Shown one piece after another: positions 16,031-25,215 of a DNA stretch of 63,787 nt. Made by a program: the position numbers and the translations under genes. The notes under the pieces are model-generated. The model was not told where the DNA came from, did no database searches, and worked only from the letters and a program-made list of their open reading frames with translations. Source of the stretch: an uncultured Acetatifactor sp. (GTDB lineage: Bacteria > Bacillota > Clostridia > Lachnospirales > Lachnospiraceae). Every line of letters starts with the position of its first letter. The first letter of the stretch is position 1. The stretch lies in NCBI GenBank assembly GCA_934436245.1, contig CAKSAM010000013.1:1-63787 (forward strand), in the 5' to 3' direction.

Positions 16031-16873
16031 ATGAAGATAAAATGCGACTGGTGCGGCAGCTGGATTAACGATTTCGATCAGGTCTGCCCGAACTGTGGGG
16101 GAGTGAACAATAACTATAACCGTCATGCCAACGGCGTTCCGCAGACCATCGAGGAATTGAAAGCCTGGGCGAAGGAGATGAACCTTCCGCTGGAGGAGAT
16201 GCGGACCTTTATCGGCGAGGATTACAAGGGAGCCAGAGCCTTCGGTATTTACAAGGACGAGACCGACGGAACCTTCGTGGTCTATAAGAATAAGGAGGAC
16301 GGCACCCGGGCAGTACGTTATAAGGGGACTGATGAAGCATACGCAGTCAATGAACTTTATCAGAAGATGAAGGAGAGGGTGGCAGTGCAGAAGGCACACC
16401 AGCAGCCGAAGGCTGCGAAACCGGCTCCAGGAGATTCTGTTTCTGCGCAGCAGAGACAATCGGAAAAAAACTTGTCAAAAGCTCTTTTTCCTATTTGCCT
16501 GATAACAATAGTGGCGATCATAATATTGTCAGTTGTTTTTGCACTCATAGGGGAAAGCGGACCGGATACCGGTTACTACACTTATGGAGGCCGGAGCTAT
16601 TACTATTATGGGGACTGGTATGAGTGGGAGAATGATTCCTGGCAATATGCACCGTACGAATCCTGGATGGACAGTGACTATGAGAGTTACTACGATTCCT
16701 ACAGCTATGACAGCGGTGCGGACTATGAGGATTTTGAGGATTCCTCCTATTACACTCCTTATGAAGACAGCAGTGATAATGACAGCGACTGGGATGATGA
16801 CAGCTGGGATTCCGGTTGGGATTCCAATGACAGTTGGGACTCTGGATACGATGACTGGGGCTCTGACTGGTAA
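16031..16873 (+). CDS. Zinc-ribbon membrane protein with Asp/Ser/Tyr/Trp-rich tail
   Basis: The protein has 280 residues. An N-terminal zinc ribbon (CDWCGSWINDFDQVCPNCGG, residues 5-24) is followed by a charged domain (about 35-130) and a single membrane helix (about 157-180, ALFPICLITIVAIIILSVVF). From about residue 187 to the end the chain is almost only Asp, Ser, Tyr, Trp, Gly and Glu, with DSWDSGWDSNDSWDSGYDDW-like repeats, very acidic and aromatic. GGAGGGGAAC before 16031 sets the start. The tail would lie on one side of the membrane as a flexible polyanion. No enzyme motif is seen. Confidence 0.75.
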   Translation: MKIKCDWCGSWINDFDQVCPNCGGVNNNYNRHANGVPQTIEELKAWAKEMNLPLEEMRTFIGEDYKGARAFGIYKDETDGTFVVYKNKEDGTRAVRYKGTDEAYAVNELYQKMKERVAVQKAHQQPKAAKPAPGDSVSAQQRQSEKNLSKALFPICLITIVAIIILSVVFALIGESGPDTGYYTYGGRSYYYYGDWYEWENDSWQYAPYESWMDSDYESYYDSYSYDSGADYEDFEDSSYYTPYEDSSDNDSDWDDDSWDSGWDSNDSWDSGYDDWGSDW

Positions 16874-16964
16874 AATGAGACTTGGGATAGATACATACAA
16901 GGGAAGTCTTTGACAGGCTTCCTTTACTTTACAATCTATACAGGATTCAAATATGAGGAGAAGT

Positions 16965-17651
16965 ATGAAAAAAACAATAACCGCAGTGGTATTTGACATG
17001 GACGGTGTGTTATTTGACACCGAGAGGATCTACATGGAGTGCTGGAGAGAGGCGGCAGAGCCTACGGGGCTTAAAAATGTGGATGAGATTTCCAAGGCCT
17101 GTATCGGCAGAACCTTACAGGGTACGAAGGAAGTGTTCGAGGCAGCGAAGGCAGAGCAGGGGATCAATGTATCTTTTGAGGAGTTACACGAGGACTGCAG
17201 CCGGAGATTTAAGGAAAAGGAAGAACGGGATGGTCTCCCGGAGAAACCGGGTGTGCATGAGATCCTGGAATATCTGAAGCAGAATCAGATTCCTACAGCG
17301 CTGGCATCATCCACCAGAAAAGCAGCGGTCATGGAACATTTAGACAGAGCCGGAATTACAGGATATTTTCAGAAGATCGTCTGTGGGGATATGGTGGAAA
17401 ATGGCAAGCCTGCACCGGATATTTATCTGAAGGCCTGTGAAGAACTGGGCGTTGCCCCCGGACAGGCACTGGCCGTTGAGGATTCCTTTAACGGCATCCG
17501 CTCTGCCTATGCAGCTGGCTTGTATACGGTAATGGTGCCGGATCAGCTGCCGCCCACAGAGGAGATTCTTGCCATGGTAGATAAAAAGTGTGACAGCCTG
17601 ACTGAACTTCAGGCACAGCTTCCGGAGCTCCTAGCGGTATGTGGGGACTGA
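16965..17651 (+). CDS. HAD-superfamily hydrolase (beta-phosphoglucomutase-like)
   Basis: The protein has 228 residues. HAD motif I is VVFDMDGVLFDTE (residues 8-20, nucleophile Asp), a helical cap follows, motif II lies in ALASSTRKA, motif III at the Lys of ENGKPAPDIYL, and motif IV in ALAVEDSFNGI. This is the subfamily of beta-phosphoglucomutase and phosphatases acting on small sugar phosphates; the substrate cannot be read. GAGGAG at 16955-16960 selects the start at 16965. Confidence 0.9.
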   Translation: MKKTITAVVFDMDGVLFDTERIYMECWREAAEPTGLKNVDEISKACIGRTLQGTKEVFEAAKAEQGINVSFEELHEDCSRRFKEKEERDGLPEKPGVHEILEYLKQNQIPTALASSTRKAAVMEHLDRAGITGYFQKIVCGDMVENGKPAPDIYLKACEELGVAPGQALAVEDSFNGIRSAYAAGLYTVMVPDQLPPTEEILAMVDKKCDSLTELQAQLPELLAVCGD

Positions 17652-17654
17652 GGA

Positions 17655-17987
17655 TCATTCTGCTGCGGCGTGGAACCACAGTACCTTACAGCAGTCACAG
17701 GAGGGATCCCGTCTGATCACATGATCTGTGTGAGCCGGTACCATAAAGGCGGTACCGGGCAGCAGAGGGATTTCTTCGTCGCCGACGAGAGCATATCCTT
17801 TTCCGTCCAACACGAAGAAGCCTTCCTGGTCGTCATGCTTTTGCGTCATGTGATATTCTGTATTGCGATAGAGGGATACACCCATGCGGCAGCCGTTTAC
17901 ACACCCCTGTTTCTCATCTAACAGAGTGTGTCCGGTGCGTTCGGGCATTTGGGCTATAATGGAATCTAAAGTAGTATAAGGAATCAT
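17655..17987 (-). CDS. Single-domain cupin protein
   Basis: The protein has 110 residues on the minus strand, convergent with the HAD gene (3 bases between stops). One cupin_2 barrel is seen: TEYHMTQKHDDQEGFFVLDG (His and Glu metal-ligand pattern of motif 1) and LPGTAFMVPAHTDHVIRRD (motif 2 with His). This resembles the sensor half of AraC-type regulators, but no DNA-binding domain follows. Ligand and role are unknown. Confidence 0.82.
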   Translation of the reverse strand: MIPYTTLDSIIAQMPERTGHTLLDEKQGCVNGCRMGVSLYRNTEYHMTQKHDDQEGFFVLDGKGYALVGDEEIPLLPGTAFMVPAHTDHVIRRDPSCDCCKVLWFHAAAE

Positions 17988-18109
17988 TTGTGTGCCTTTC
18001 TATGGATGTTATGTAACGATTCAGTTACCATATTTTTAATAACAGTGTAGCAGACTGAGAGAGGAAAAACAATAGACTGCCTGTTCGGGCAGAGTAAAGG
18101 AATTTAAAA

Positions 18110-19288
18110 ATGAAAGATAAAGTAACAATATACCCCAGTGAGGTTACATGGGAAGAAGTGCAGACATGGGAGCCGGAAAGTTTTGTACTGGTGGATACCA
18201 GAGGGGATGAAGCGGTAAATTATGGCAAAATCCCCGGTGCCATCGCCATTTCCGAATGTGAACTTGTAGACAGACTGGCTGAGGCAGTGGGGGATAAAAA
18301 GGTAATTCTGTATTGCAGCCGTGGACAGAACAGTAAGATTTCCGCAGAGTATTTCAGAGAACAGGGAATGGATGCCTACAGCTTACAGGGCGGCTATACC
18401 GGATGGCTTTTGAATCTGATGCAGAAGGAACAGCCCCAGACGGAAGTGAATCAGAGAGCGCTGGATATCGAGAAGAGCATCCGCAAGAAGTTCCATAAGG
18501 TTCTGTTTTCCCGATTCGCCAAGGCCATTAATGAATACGATATGATCCAGGAGAACGACAAAATCGCCGTATGCATCTCCGGCGGTAAGGATTCCATGCT
18601 GATGGCAAAGCTGTTCCAGGAGCTGAAGCGTCATAACAAGTTCCCTTTTGAACTTGTATTTTTAGTCATGGATCCCGGATACAGCGAAGCCAATCGTAAA
18701 ATTATTGAGAATAATGCGAAGCTGATGGATATTCCCATCACCATTTTCGAATCCCAGATTTTTGATGCAGTGTATGATATAGAGGATTCCCCCTGCTATC
18801 TGTGTGCCAGAATGCGGAGGGGCTATCTGTACAGCCATGCGAAGGAACTGGGTTGCAACAAGATTGCCCTGGGACATCATTATGATGATGTCATCGAGAC
18901 AATCCTGATGGGAATGTTATACGGCGGACAGGTGCAGACCATGATGCCGAAGCTTCACAGCACGAATTTTGAGGGCATGGAGCTGATCCGGCCCATGTAT
19001 CTGATCCGCGAGGATGACATCAAGCACTGGAGAGACTACAATGATCTGCATTTTATCCAGTGTGCCTGCCGGTTTACGGATACCTGTACCACCTGCCGTA
19101 CCGATGGCAGCAGTCCCTCTAAACGCATGGAGATCAAGAACCTGATCGCTTCCCTGAAGCAGACAAATCCCTTTATCGAAGGGAATATTTTCAAGAGTGT
19201 GGAAAATGTAAACTTACGTACGATCATCGCTTATAAAGAAGATGGTGTGAAACATCATTTTCTGGAGCATTATGATGAGTGGAAATAA
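18110..19288 (+). CDS. Rhodanese domain fused to a TtcA-like PP-loop ATPase
   Basis: The protein has 392 residues. A rhodanese domain occupies about 1-105, with the active-site loop YCSRGQNS (Cys about 64) that can carry a persulfide. A PP-loop N-type ATP-pyrophosphatase follows, with VCISGGKDSMLMAKLFQEL near residue 155, CYLCARMRRGYLY near 226 and CACRFTDTC near 318. The Cys pairs resemble those of TtcA/Tuc1 proteins that hold an iron-sulfur cluster and thiolate tRNA. The fusion suggests that sulfur is delivered within one polypeptide to a tRNA base. The exact base is not determined; 2-thiocytidine-32 is the nearest precedent. Confidence 0.85.
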   Translation: MKDKVTIYPSEVTWEEVQTWEPESFVLVDTRGDEAVNYGKIPGAIAISECELVDRLAEAVGDKKVILYCSRGQNSKISAEYFREQGMDAYSLQGGYTGWLLNLMQKEQPQTEVNQRALDIEKSIRKKFHKVLFSRFAKAINEYDMIQENDKIAVCISGGKDSMLMAKLFQELKRHNKFPFELVFLVMDPGYSEANRKIIENNAKLMDIPITIFESQIFDAVYDIEDSPCYLCARMRRGYLYSHAKELGCNKIALGHHYDDVIETILMGMLYGGQVQTMMPKLHSTNFEGMELIRPMYLIREDDIKHWRDYNDLHFIQCACRFTDTCTTCRTDGSSPSKRMEIKNLIASLKQTNPFIEGNIFKSVENVNLRTIIAYKEDGVKHHFLEHYDEWK

Positions 19289-19318
19289 AATAGAAGGTAG
19301 GAAATAGGGGCACTACAC

Positions 19319-19348
19319 TTGACGGAGTCCCCCGGATTAACTTATAAT
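19319..19348 (+). promoter_or_regulatory. Promoter of the yicC-remA-gmk-rpoZ-rimO-pgsA operon
   Basis: TTGACG (19319-19324) and TATAAT (19343-19348) lie 18 bases apart, 55 bases before yicC. Confidence 0.75.
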
Positions 19349-19402
19349 AATCTTTAGTCCAAAAGACGGAAGGTTATATGCACCCTTACAACAGGAGAAG
19401 TT

Positions 19403-20281
19403 ATGATCAAGAGTATGACGGGATTTGGCAGATGTGAGACTGCCGAGAATAACAGAAAGTTTACCGTAGAGATGAAGTCTGTAAATCATCGCTACCTTGA
19501 CGTGAACATCAAAATGCCGAAGAAGCTGAATTTCTTCGAATCTGCGATCCGCAGTGAACTGAAGAATTACATTTCCAGGGGCAAAGTAGATTTGTTCATT
19601 ACTTATGAAGATTTTTCCGAGAATACCTCCAATGTCCGCTACAATAAGGAACTGGCGGCGGAATATCTGGGATACCTGAAGCAGATGGCTGATGATTTTG
19701 ATTTAGACTGCGATATCAGAGTATCGACGCTGTCCAAGTATCCGGATGTCTTCGTGATGGAAGAGCAGGATATCGACGAGGAAGAGTTGTGGAAGGAACT
19801 GCAGAGAGCCTTAACGGGTGCCTGCGAGATGTTCGTACAGACCCGGATCACCGAAGGGGAACATCTTCGGGACGATCTCATTACGAAACTGGACGGTATG
19901 CTAAAGCTGGTAGATTTCATTACAGAGCGTTCTCCTCAGATCATCGCAGAATATCGTCAGCGGTTGGAAGATCGTGTGAAAGAACTGTTAGTGGATACCA
20001 CAGTGGATGAGGGACGGCTTCTGACGGAAGTGACGATCTTCGCAGATAAGGTATGCGTGGATGAGGAACTGGTCAGACTGCGCAGTCATATCGAGACCAC
20101 GAAGAGTACACTGATGGCTGGTGGCAGCATCGGAAGAAAGCTGGATTTTCTGGCACAGGAGATGAACCGCGAAGCCAACACCATCCTGTCCAAGTCTAAC
20201 GACCTGGAGATTTCCAACTGTGCCATTGAGTTAAAGACCGAGATCGAAAAGGTCAGGGAACAGATTCAAAATATTGAATAG
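19403..20281 (+). CDS. yicC: YicC/YloC-family endoribonuclease
   Basis: The protein has 292 residues. It starts MIKSMTGFGRCE, the hallmark of YicC-like proteins, and ends with the conserved C-terminal domain KLDFLAQEMNREANTILSKS. YicC proteins are hexameric endoribonucleases involved in RNA turnover. AGGAG precedes the ATG. It opens an operon with remA, gmk and rpoZ, an order conserved in Firmicutes. Confidence 0.94.
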   Translation: MIKSMTGFGRCETAENNRKFTVEMKSVNHRYLDVNIKMPKKLNFFESAIRSELKNYISRGKVDLFITYEDFSENTSNVRYNKELAAEYLGYLKQMADDFDLDCDIRVSTLSKYPDVFVMEEQDIDEEELWKELQRALTGACEMFVQTRITEGEHLRDDLITKLDGMLKLVDFITERSPQIIAEYRQRLEDRVKELLVDTTVDEGRLLTEVTIFADKVCVDEELVRLRSHIETTKSTLMAGGSIGRKLDFLAQEMNREANTILSKSNDLEISNCAIELKTEIEKVREQIQNIE

Positions 20282-20382
20282 AGTTACCTTCCCAAAATGA
20301 GTAAAACAAGCTGTGAGGCAGCGGAAGACAGGATGGCTTGTGATTTTGCGAAGGGGACTGCACAGTTACGAAAGGTGATACC

Positions 20383-20664
20383 ATGAACCGATTGATCCAT
20401 GTAGGATTTGGCAATATTGTAAATACGGATAAGATCATTGCCATCGTCAGTCCGGAGGCCGCCCCCATCAAACGTCTGGTGCAGAAGGCCAAGGAGACAG
20501 GGCAGGCAATTGATGCCACCCAGGGACGGAAGACAAAATCGGTACTGGTCATGGAGAACAGTCAGGTCGTTCTGTCGGCACTTTTGCCGGAGACAATTGC
20601 GGGAAGAGCGCAGGCATTTTTGCCGGAAGAAGAAAAAGAGGACAGTGAAAAAGATGCAGAATAA
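20383..20664 (+). CDS. remA: Extracellular matrix regulator RemA (DUF370)
   Basis: This 93-residue protein has the RemA core IHVGFGNIVNTDKIIAIVSP and the conserved RTKSVLVMENSQVVLSAL-like stretch. In Bacillus, RemA is a DNA-binding activator of matrix and osmoprotection genes. The C-terminal tail (AFLPEEEKEDSEKDAE) is acidic. Its 3' end overlaps gmk by 11 bases. Confidence 0.93.
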   Translation: MNRLIHVGFGNIVNTDKIIAIVSPEAAPIKRLVQKAKETGQAIDATQGRKTKSVLVMENSQVVLSALLPETIAGRAQAFLPEEEKEDSEKDAE

Positions 20665-21289
20665 AGGAATATTGATGGTGATTTCCGGATTCTCCGGAGC
20701 CGGAAAAGGAACACTGGTGAAAAAACTATTATCGGAATATGACAATTATGCGTTGTCTATTTCCATGACTACCAGACAGCCCAGAGAAGGCGAGGAGGAC
20801 GGAAGAGAATATTTCTTCCGCACCAGAGAACAATTCGAAGAAAATATTGCAAAAAACGGTTTTATCGAGTATGCTCAGTATTGCGGCAATTATTACGGAA
20901 CGCCGAAAGCATATGTGGAAGAGCAGATGCAGGCAGGCAAGGATGTGATCTTAGAGATTGAAATCCAGGGAGCCATGAAGATCAAGAAACAGTTCCCGGA
21001 GAGCCTGTTATTATTCGTAACCCCACCCAATGCAGTAGAACTGCAGAAGAGACTGGTGGGCAGAGGAACCGAGACAGCGGATGTTATTGCACAGAGACTG
21101 GCCCGGGCTTATGAAGAATCAGAAGGCATGGATGCCTATGATTATATAGTAGTGAACGATGATCTGGACGTGTGCGCTGCAGAAGTGCAGAAGCTTGTGG
21201 AAGCGGCGAAAAACGAACCGTCCCGTCGTGGAGAATTTATCAAAGAGATCAGAGAGGAACTGAAAGGTTTCGCGAAAGGAGCAAAATAA
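20654..21289 (+). CDS. gmk: Guanylate kinase
   Basis: The protein has 211 residues and catalyses ATP-dependent phosphorylation of GMP to GDP. The P-loop reads GFSGAGKGTLVKKL (residues 11-24). GMP-binding motifs TTRQPREGEEDGREYFF and EYAQYCGNYYGTP follow. The start at 20654, inside the end of remA, is preferred: the frame extends further upstream but gives no family-like sequence there. KGTL replaces the more usual KSTL. Confidence 0.95.
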   Translation: MQNKGILMVISGFSGAGKGTLVKKLLSEYDNYALSISMTTRQPREGEEDGREYFFRTREQFEENIAKNGFIEYAQYCGNYYGTPKAYVEEQMQAGKDVILEIEIQGAMKIKKQFPESLLLFVTPPNAVELQKRLVGRGTETADVIAQRLARAYEESEGMDAYDYIVVNDDLDVCAAEVQKLVEAAKNEPSRRGEFIKEIREELKGFAKGAK

Positions 21290-21290
21290 A

Positions 21291-21530
21291 ATGTTACATC
21301 CCTCTTATACCGACTTAATGAAAGTAGTAAACAGCGAGGTAGAACCCGGTGAAGCACCTGTAGTCAACAGCCGTTATTCTATCGTTATGGCAACTGCCAA
21401 GAGAGCAAGACAGATCATCGCAGGCGACGAGCCGCTGGTAACCGCTAAGGTTGATAAGCCGCTGTCTATTGCTGTAGAGGAACTGAACCAGGGCAAGATC
21501 AAAATCCTTGGTGATGATGAGGAAGCATAA
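21291..21530 (+). CDS. rpoZ: RNA polymerase omega subunit
   Basis: This 79-residue protein helps assemble RNA polymerase. The family pattern is clear: MLHPSYTDLMKVVNS, then SRYSIVMATAKRARQI, then KPLSIAVEELNQGKI. One base separates the gmk stop from its ATG. Confidence 0.94.
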   Translation: MLHPSYTDLMKVVNSEVEPGEAPVVNSRYSIVMATAKRARQIIAGDEPLVTAKVDKPLSIAVEELNQGKIKILGDDEEA

Positions 21531-21535
21531 GACAC

Positions 21536-22864
21536 ATGAAGATATTGTTTGTATCCCTGGGCTGTGACAAGAATCTTGTCGATTCCGAGAAGATGCTTGG
21601 CATGCTCCAGGAAAAAGGTTATACCTTCACTGACGATGAAGCAGAGGCTGACGCAGTGGTTGTAAATACCTGCTGCTTTATCGGTGATGCCAAGGAAGAA
21701 AGCATCAACACATTATTGCAGATGGGAGAACTGAAGGACAGCGGACAGATCAAAGCTTTGATCGCAGCCGGGTGTCTCGCCCAGCGCTACCGAGAGGAGA
21801 TCCAGAAGGAGATTCCACAGGTGGATGCCATTATCGGTACTACTGCAATTAATGAGATTGTGGCCGCTCTGGAGGAAATTCTGGCAGGCCAGAAACAGAA
21901 TCATTATGAAGATATCAATGCCGCCCCTGTGACAGAGACCAACCGGGTTGTCACTACAGGCGGACATTTTGCGTATCTGAAAATTGCGGAGGGCTGTGAC
22001 AAACACTGTACCTACTGCATTATTCCGAAGGTCAGGGGCAATTACCGCAGTGTTCCCATGGAGAGCCTGTTAAAGGAAGCCAGAGAACTGGCGAATAAGG
22101 GCGTACGGGAACTGATCCTGGTAGCGCAGGAGACCACGCTGTACGGTGTGGACCTGTATGGGAAAAAGGAACTGCCCAGGCTTTTGCATGAACTTGCACA
22201 GATCCCGGGTATCTACTGGATCCGTATTTTGTACTGTTATCCAGAGGAGATCACAGATGAGTTGATCGAGGCCATTGCCGCAGAACCCAAGGTCTGTAAC
22301 TATCTGGATATTCCCATCCAGCATGCTTCCGACAACGTGTTAAAACGTATGGGAAGACGTACCGACCAGGCAGAGCTTCGTGCCATCATCGGGAAGCTTC
22401 GGGAGAAGATTCCCGATATCTGCTTACGGACCACTCTGATCAGCGGATTCCCCGGAGAGACCCAGGAGGATTTCGAAGAGCTGTATCGTTTTGTCAATGA
22501 GATGGAATTTGATCGTCTGGGTGTATTCCCCTATTCCCAGGAGGAAGATACTCCCGCAGCCACCATGGTAGACCAGGTGCCGCAGGAAGTCAAGGAATTC
22601 CGCAGAGATGAACTGATGGAACTGCAGCAGGCAATCGCTTTTGACAAGGCGGAGGATATGGTAGGACGTATCCTGACCGTAATGATTGAGGGCAAGGTTG
22701 CGGACGAAGAGACTTATGTTGCAAGAACCTACAGAGATGCCCCTAATGTGGACGGCTATCTGTTCGTAAATACTTCAGCGAATCTGATGACCGGAGATTT
22801 TGTCAAGGTTCTGGTCACCGGTTCCAATGAATATGATCTGATAGGAGAAATATACCATGAGTAA
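21536..22864 (+). CDS. rimO: Ribosomal protein S12 methylthiotransferase RimO
   Basis: The protein has 442 residues. The N-terminal UPF0004 domain carries three cluster cysteines (SLGCDKNLVDSE, VNTCCFIGDAKEE, AAGCLAQRY). The radical-SAM motif is CDKHCTYC at about residue 153, and a TRAM-like RNA-binding domain ends the chain. RimO adds a methylthio group to an Asp of ribosomal protein S12. YCYPEEITDEL and RRTDQAELRAI are typical of RimO rather than MiaB. It overlaps pgsA by 8 bases. Confidence 0.95.
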   Translation: MKILFVSLGCDKNLVDSEKMLGMLQEKGYTFTDDEAEADAVVVNTCCFIGDAKEESINTLLQMGELKDSGQIKALIAAGCLAQRYREEIQKEIPQVDAIIGTTAINEIVAALEEILAGQKQNHYEDINAAPVTETNRVVTTGGHFAYLKIAEGCDKHCTYCIIPKVRGNYRSVPMESLLKEARELANKGVRELILVAQETTLYGVDLYGKKELPRLLHELAQIPGIYWIRILYCYPEEITDELIEAIAAEPKVCNYLDIPIQHASDNVLKRMGRRTDQAELRAIIGKLREKIPDICLRTTLISGFPGETQEDFEELYRFVNEMEFDRLGVFPYSQEEDTPAATMVDQVPQEVKEFRRDELMELQQAIAFDKAEDMVGRILTVMIEGKVADEETYVARTYRDAPNVDGYLFVNTSANLMTGDFVKVLVTGSNEYDLIGEIYHE

Positions 22865-23420
22865 GATGAATCTGCCCAACAAGCTAACTATTTTTCGTGT
22901 GATTTTGATCGTACCGTTTATTATTCTGCTGTTGGGAGGCCAGGCCGGATGGTTCGGTGATAACACCTTCATGACGGATATGATCGCACTGGCTATCTTC
23001 ATTGTTGCCAGCCTGACGGATATGATCGATGGTAAGATCGCAAGAAAATACAATCTGATCACCGACTTCGGTAAGTTCATGGATCCACTGGCGGATAAGC
23101 TGTTAGTATGTTCCGCCATGATCGCACTGATCGAGATGAAACGCATCCCCTCCTGGGTGGTCATCATCATTATCGCCAGAGAGTTCATCATCAGTGGTTT
23201 CCGACTGATTGCTTCCGATAATGGCGTAGTCATTGCTGCAAGCTACTGGGGCAAGTTCAAGACCACCTTCCAGATGATCATGATCTGCCTGATGATCGCC
23301 AACTTCCCACAGCTGCAGATCCTCACTGACATTATTATGTGGATTGCATTGATTCTTACCGTAGTGTCCCTGATTGATTATCTGGTGAAGAATAAGGACG
23401 TTATGAAAGATACGAAGTAA
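22857..23420 (+). CDS. pgsA: CDP-diacylglycerol-glycerol-3-phosphate 3-phosphatidyltransferase
   Basis: The protein has 187 residues with about four to six membrane helices. The CDP-alcohol phosphotransferase motif DG-x2-AR-x8-G-x3-D-x3-D is seen in MIDGKIARKYNLITDFGKF continuing to MDPLADK. It makes phosphatidylglycerol phosphate for the membrane. The start overlaps the end of rimO. It is the last gene of the operon and is followed by a triple hairpin element. Confidence 0.94.
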   Translation: MSKMNLPNKLTIFRVILIVPFIILLLGGQAGWFGDNTFMTDMIALAIFIVASLTDMIDGKIARKYNLITDFGKFMDPLADKLLVCSAMIALIEMKRIPSWVVIIIIAREFIISGFRLIASDNGVVIAASYWGKFKTTFQMIMICLMIANFPQLQILTDIIMWIALILTVVSLIDYLVKNKDVMKDTK

Positions 23421-23546
23421 ATGGAAAGTTATGTGGGCTCATTGAGGCTGCCATCCGCAATGAGCCACGCTATTCATAAGATTGCCAGCCCAAATCGCTG
23501 CCAATCTTATTTTATATCGCGGCGTTCGCCGCATTAAGTTCCATTT
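23419..23546. repeat. Compact intergenic element with three hairpins
   Basis: Outer 8-bp arms AAATGGAA (23419) and TTCCATTT (23539) enclose three hairpins: GGCTCATTG/CAATGAGCC (23436-23466), ATAAGATTGCCAGC/GCTGCCAATCTTAT (23476-23510, one mismatch) and GCGGCG/CGCCGC (23519-23532). It begins at the pgsA stop codon. It may be a miniature mobile element or an mRNA-stabilising structure. Confidence 0.7.
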
Positions 23547-23692
23547 CCCATTGTAATTCGTTTAAAAAGAGTTAAGGGTAAACGGTTGTATTTATTTCTG
23601 GAAGAATTATCTTTTCTACATTCCGGAAGTGTAGTATACTGTCTGTGGATAACTCTATGACAAGGATAACGTTAGCGAAAGGCGGTAAGTGT

Positions 23693-24958
23693 ATGACAGC
23701 AGAGATTATCTGTGTAGGTACTGAAATATTACTGGGAAATATTGTAAATACGAACGCATCTTATCTTGCGGAGAAACTGGCGGAGGTAGGACTGGAGTGT
23801 TATTATCAGACCGTGGTGGGAGATAATGCGGACAGGCTTGCGAGTGTGATAAAATGTGCCATGGATCGTTCAGATGTAATTATATTGTCCGGTGGTCTTG
23901 GACCAACAGAAGATGATCTGACCAAGGAGACGGTGGCGAAAGTCTGTGGGAAAGATCTGTCAGTGGATGACCACAGCATGGAGCGGATCGCTGAGTTTTT
24001 TGCGGTAAGGGATCTGCAGCCGACAGAGAATAACTGGAAACAGGCTATGGTGCCGGAGGGGGCAAAAGTATTGGACAATGATAACGGGACAGCACCCGGA
24101 ATCATACTTGAAACCGGAAGCAATCGTATCGTTTTACTGCCGGGTCCACCTGCGGAATTGATTCCTATGTTTGAACAGAAGGTATTGCCTTATCTGGATG
24201 AACTAACACCGGGAATCATCTGTTCTCAAATGGTAAAAATATGTGGCGTGCCGGAGAGTCAGGTGGAGGATACCCTGAAGGATCTGATCGATGGACAGAC
24301 CAACCCCACGATCGCTACCTATGCCAGGACAGGAGAGGTACATATCCGGGTAACCGCTTCCGGGGAAAATGCCAAGACAGCAGGAAAAGCAATTAAGCCA
24401 GTAGTGAAGGAATTAAAATCCCGCTTTGGTGCGGATATTTACAGTACCAAGGCACAGACTACTCTGGAAATGGCAGTGGCGGATCTGCTGCTGGCAAATA
24501 AGCTGACAGTGACTACCGCAGAGTCCTGTACCGGAGGTATGATCGCAGCAAGGATCATCAATGTCCCCGGAGTATCGGAGTGCTACAAGGCCGGTCTTGT
24601 GACCTATTCCAATAAGGCAAAACGGAAATTTCTGGGTGTGCGCAAGAGCACACTGGACAAATACGGTGCCGTCAGCAGTAAAACGGCCGGAGAGATGGCA
24701 AAGGGAGCTGCACTATTGATGAAAGCGGATGTGGCAGTGGCAGTGACCGGAATTGCGGGACCGGACGGTGGAACTGCGGAGAAGCCCGTGGGACTGGTAT
24801 ATATCGGATGCAGCGTAAAGGGAGAAGTCACAGTGAAGGAGTATCATTTTTCCGGAAACCGCAGCCAGATCAGGGAGGCATCTGCATCTGCTGCACTGAT
24901 TCTCATGCGCAGTTGTATTTTGAAATATTTCAGCAAGGTCACTTTTGGTAAAAAGTAA
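23693..24958 (+). CDS. cinA: CinA-family nicotinamide mononucleotide deamidase-related protein
   Basis: The protein has 421 residues from the ATG at 23693, chosen because homologues start MTAEIICVGTEILLG and GGCGG lies upstream; an ATG at 23645 is in frame. The N-terminal MoCF-like COG1058 domain (ILLGNIVNTNASYLAEKL, LSGGLGPTEDDLT) is an ADP-ribose pyrophosphatase or binding fold. The C-terminal CinA domain (TTAESCTGGMIAARI) is the NMN deamidase unit. The cinA-recA neighbourhood is classical in Firmicutes, but a terminator and SOS promoter separate them here. Confidence 0.93.
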   Translation: MTAEIICVGTEILLGNIVNTNASYLAEKLAEVGLECYYQTVVGDNADRLASVIKCAMDRSDVIILSGGLGPTEDDLTKETVAKVCGKDLSVDDHSMERIAEFFAVRDLQPTENNWKQAMVPEGAKVLDNDNGTAPGIILETGSNRIVLLPGPPAELIPMFEQKVLPYLDELTPGIICSQMVKICGVPESQVEDTLKDLIDGQTNPTIATYARTGEVHIRVTASGENAKTAGKAIKPVVKELKSRFGADIYSTKAQTTLEMAVADLLLANKLTVTTAESCTGGMIAARIINVPGVSECYKAGLVTYSNKAKRKFLGVRKSTLDKYGAVSSKTAGEMAKGAALLMKADVAVAVTGIAGPDGGTAEKPVGLVYIGCSVKGEVTVKEYHFSGNRSQIREASASAALILMRSCILKYFSKVTFGKK

Positions 24959-25030
24959 CAAAAAAATATTTTGTGAGATACCCTCAAAATAGAAGGGTAG
25001 AAAATTGTAGATAGTGCTGAAAACGCAGAA

Positions 25031-25083
25031 AATGTATCATGTGTCCTTGCGGGAAGTGGGGAGGTGTGATACATTCTTTTTGT
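25031..25083 (+). terminator. Terminator after cinA
   Basis: AATGTATCA (25031-25039) and TGATACATT (25067-25075) form a 9-bp stem with a long loop, followed by CTTTTTG. It insulates recA from cinA transcription. The rest of the 24959-25289 gap holds the recA control region. Confidence 0.75.
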
Positions 25084-25215
25084 ATCTTTTTATCTCTGAT
25101 TATCGAAAATTCAGGCATTCGCCAAAATTTCAGACGATTATCGGAACGAAAAATAAGGGGGAATGCTTATGAGAGAGTTTTAATGGACACAAAATATATA
25201 TAATAAAAATAGACA

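Noticed and set aside
20438..20653. Extended N terminus for guanylate kinase
   Set aside because: The frame is open upstream, but it runs through remA in another frame and gives Arg-rich sequence unlike any Gmk.
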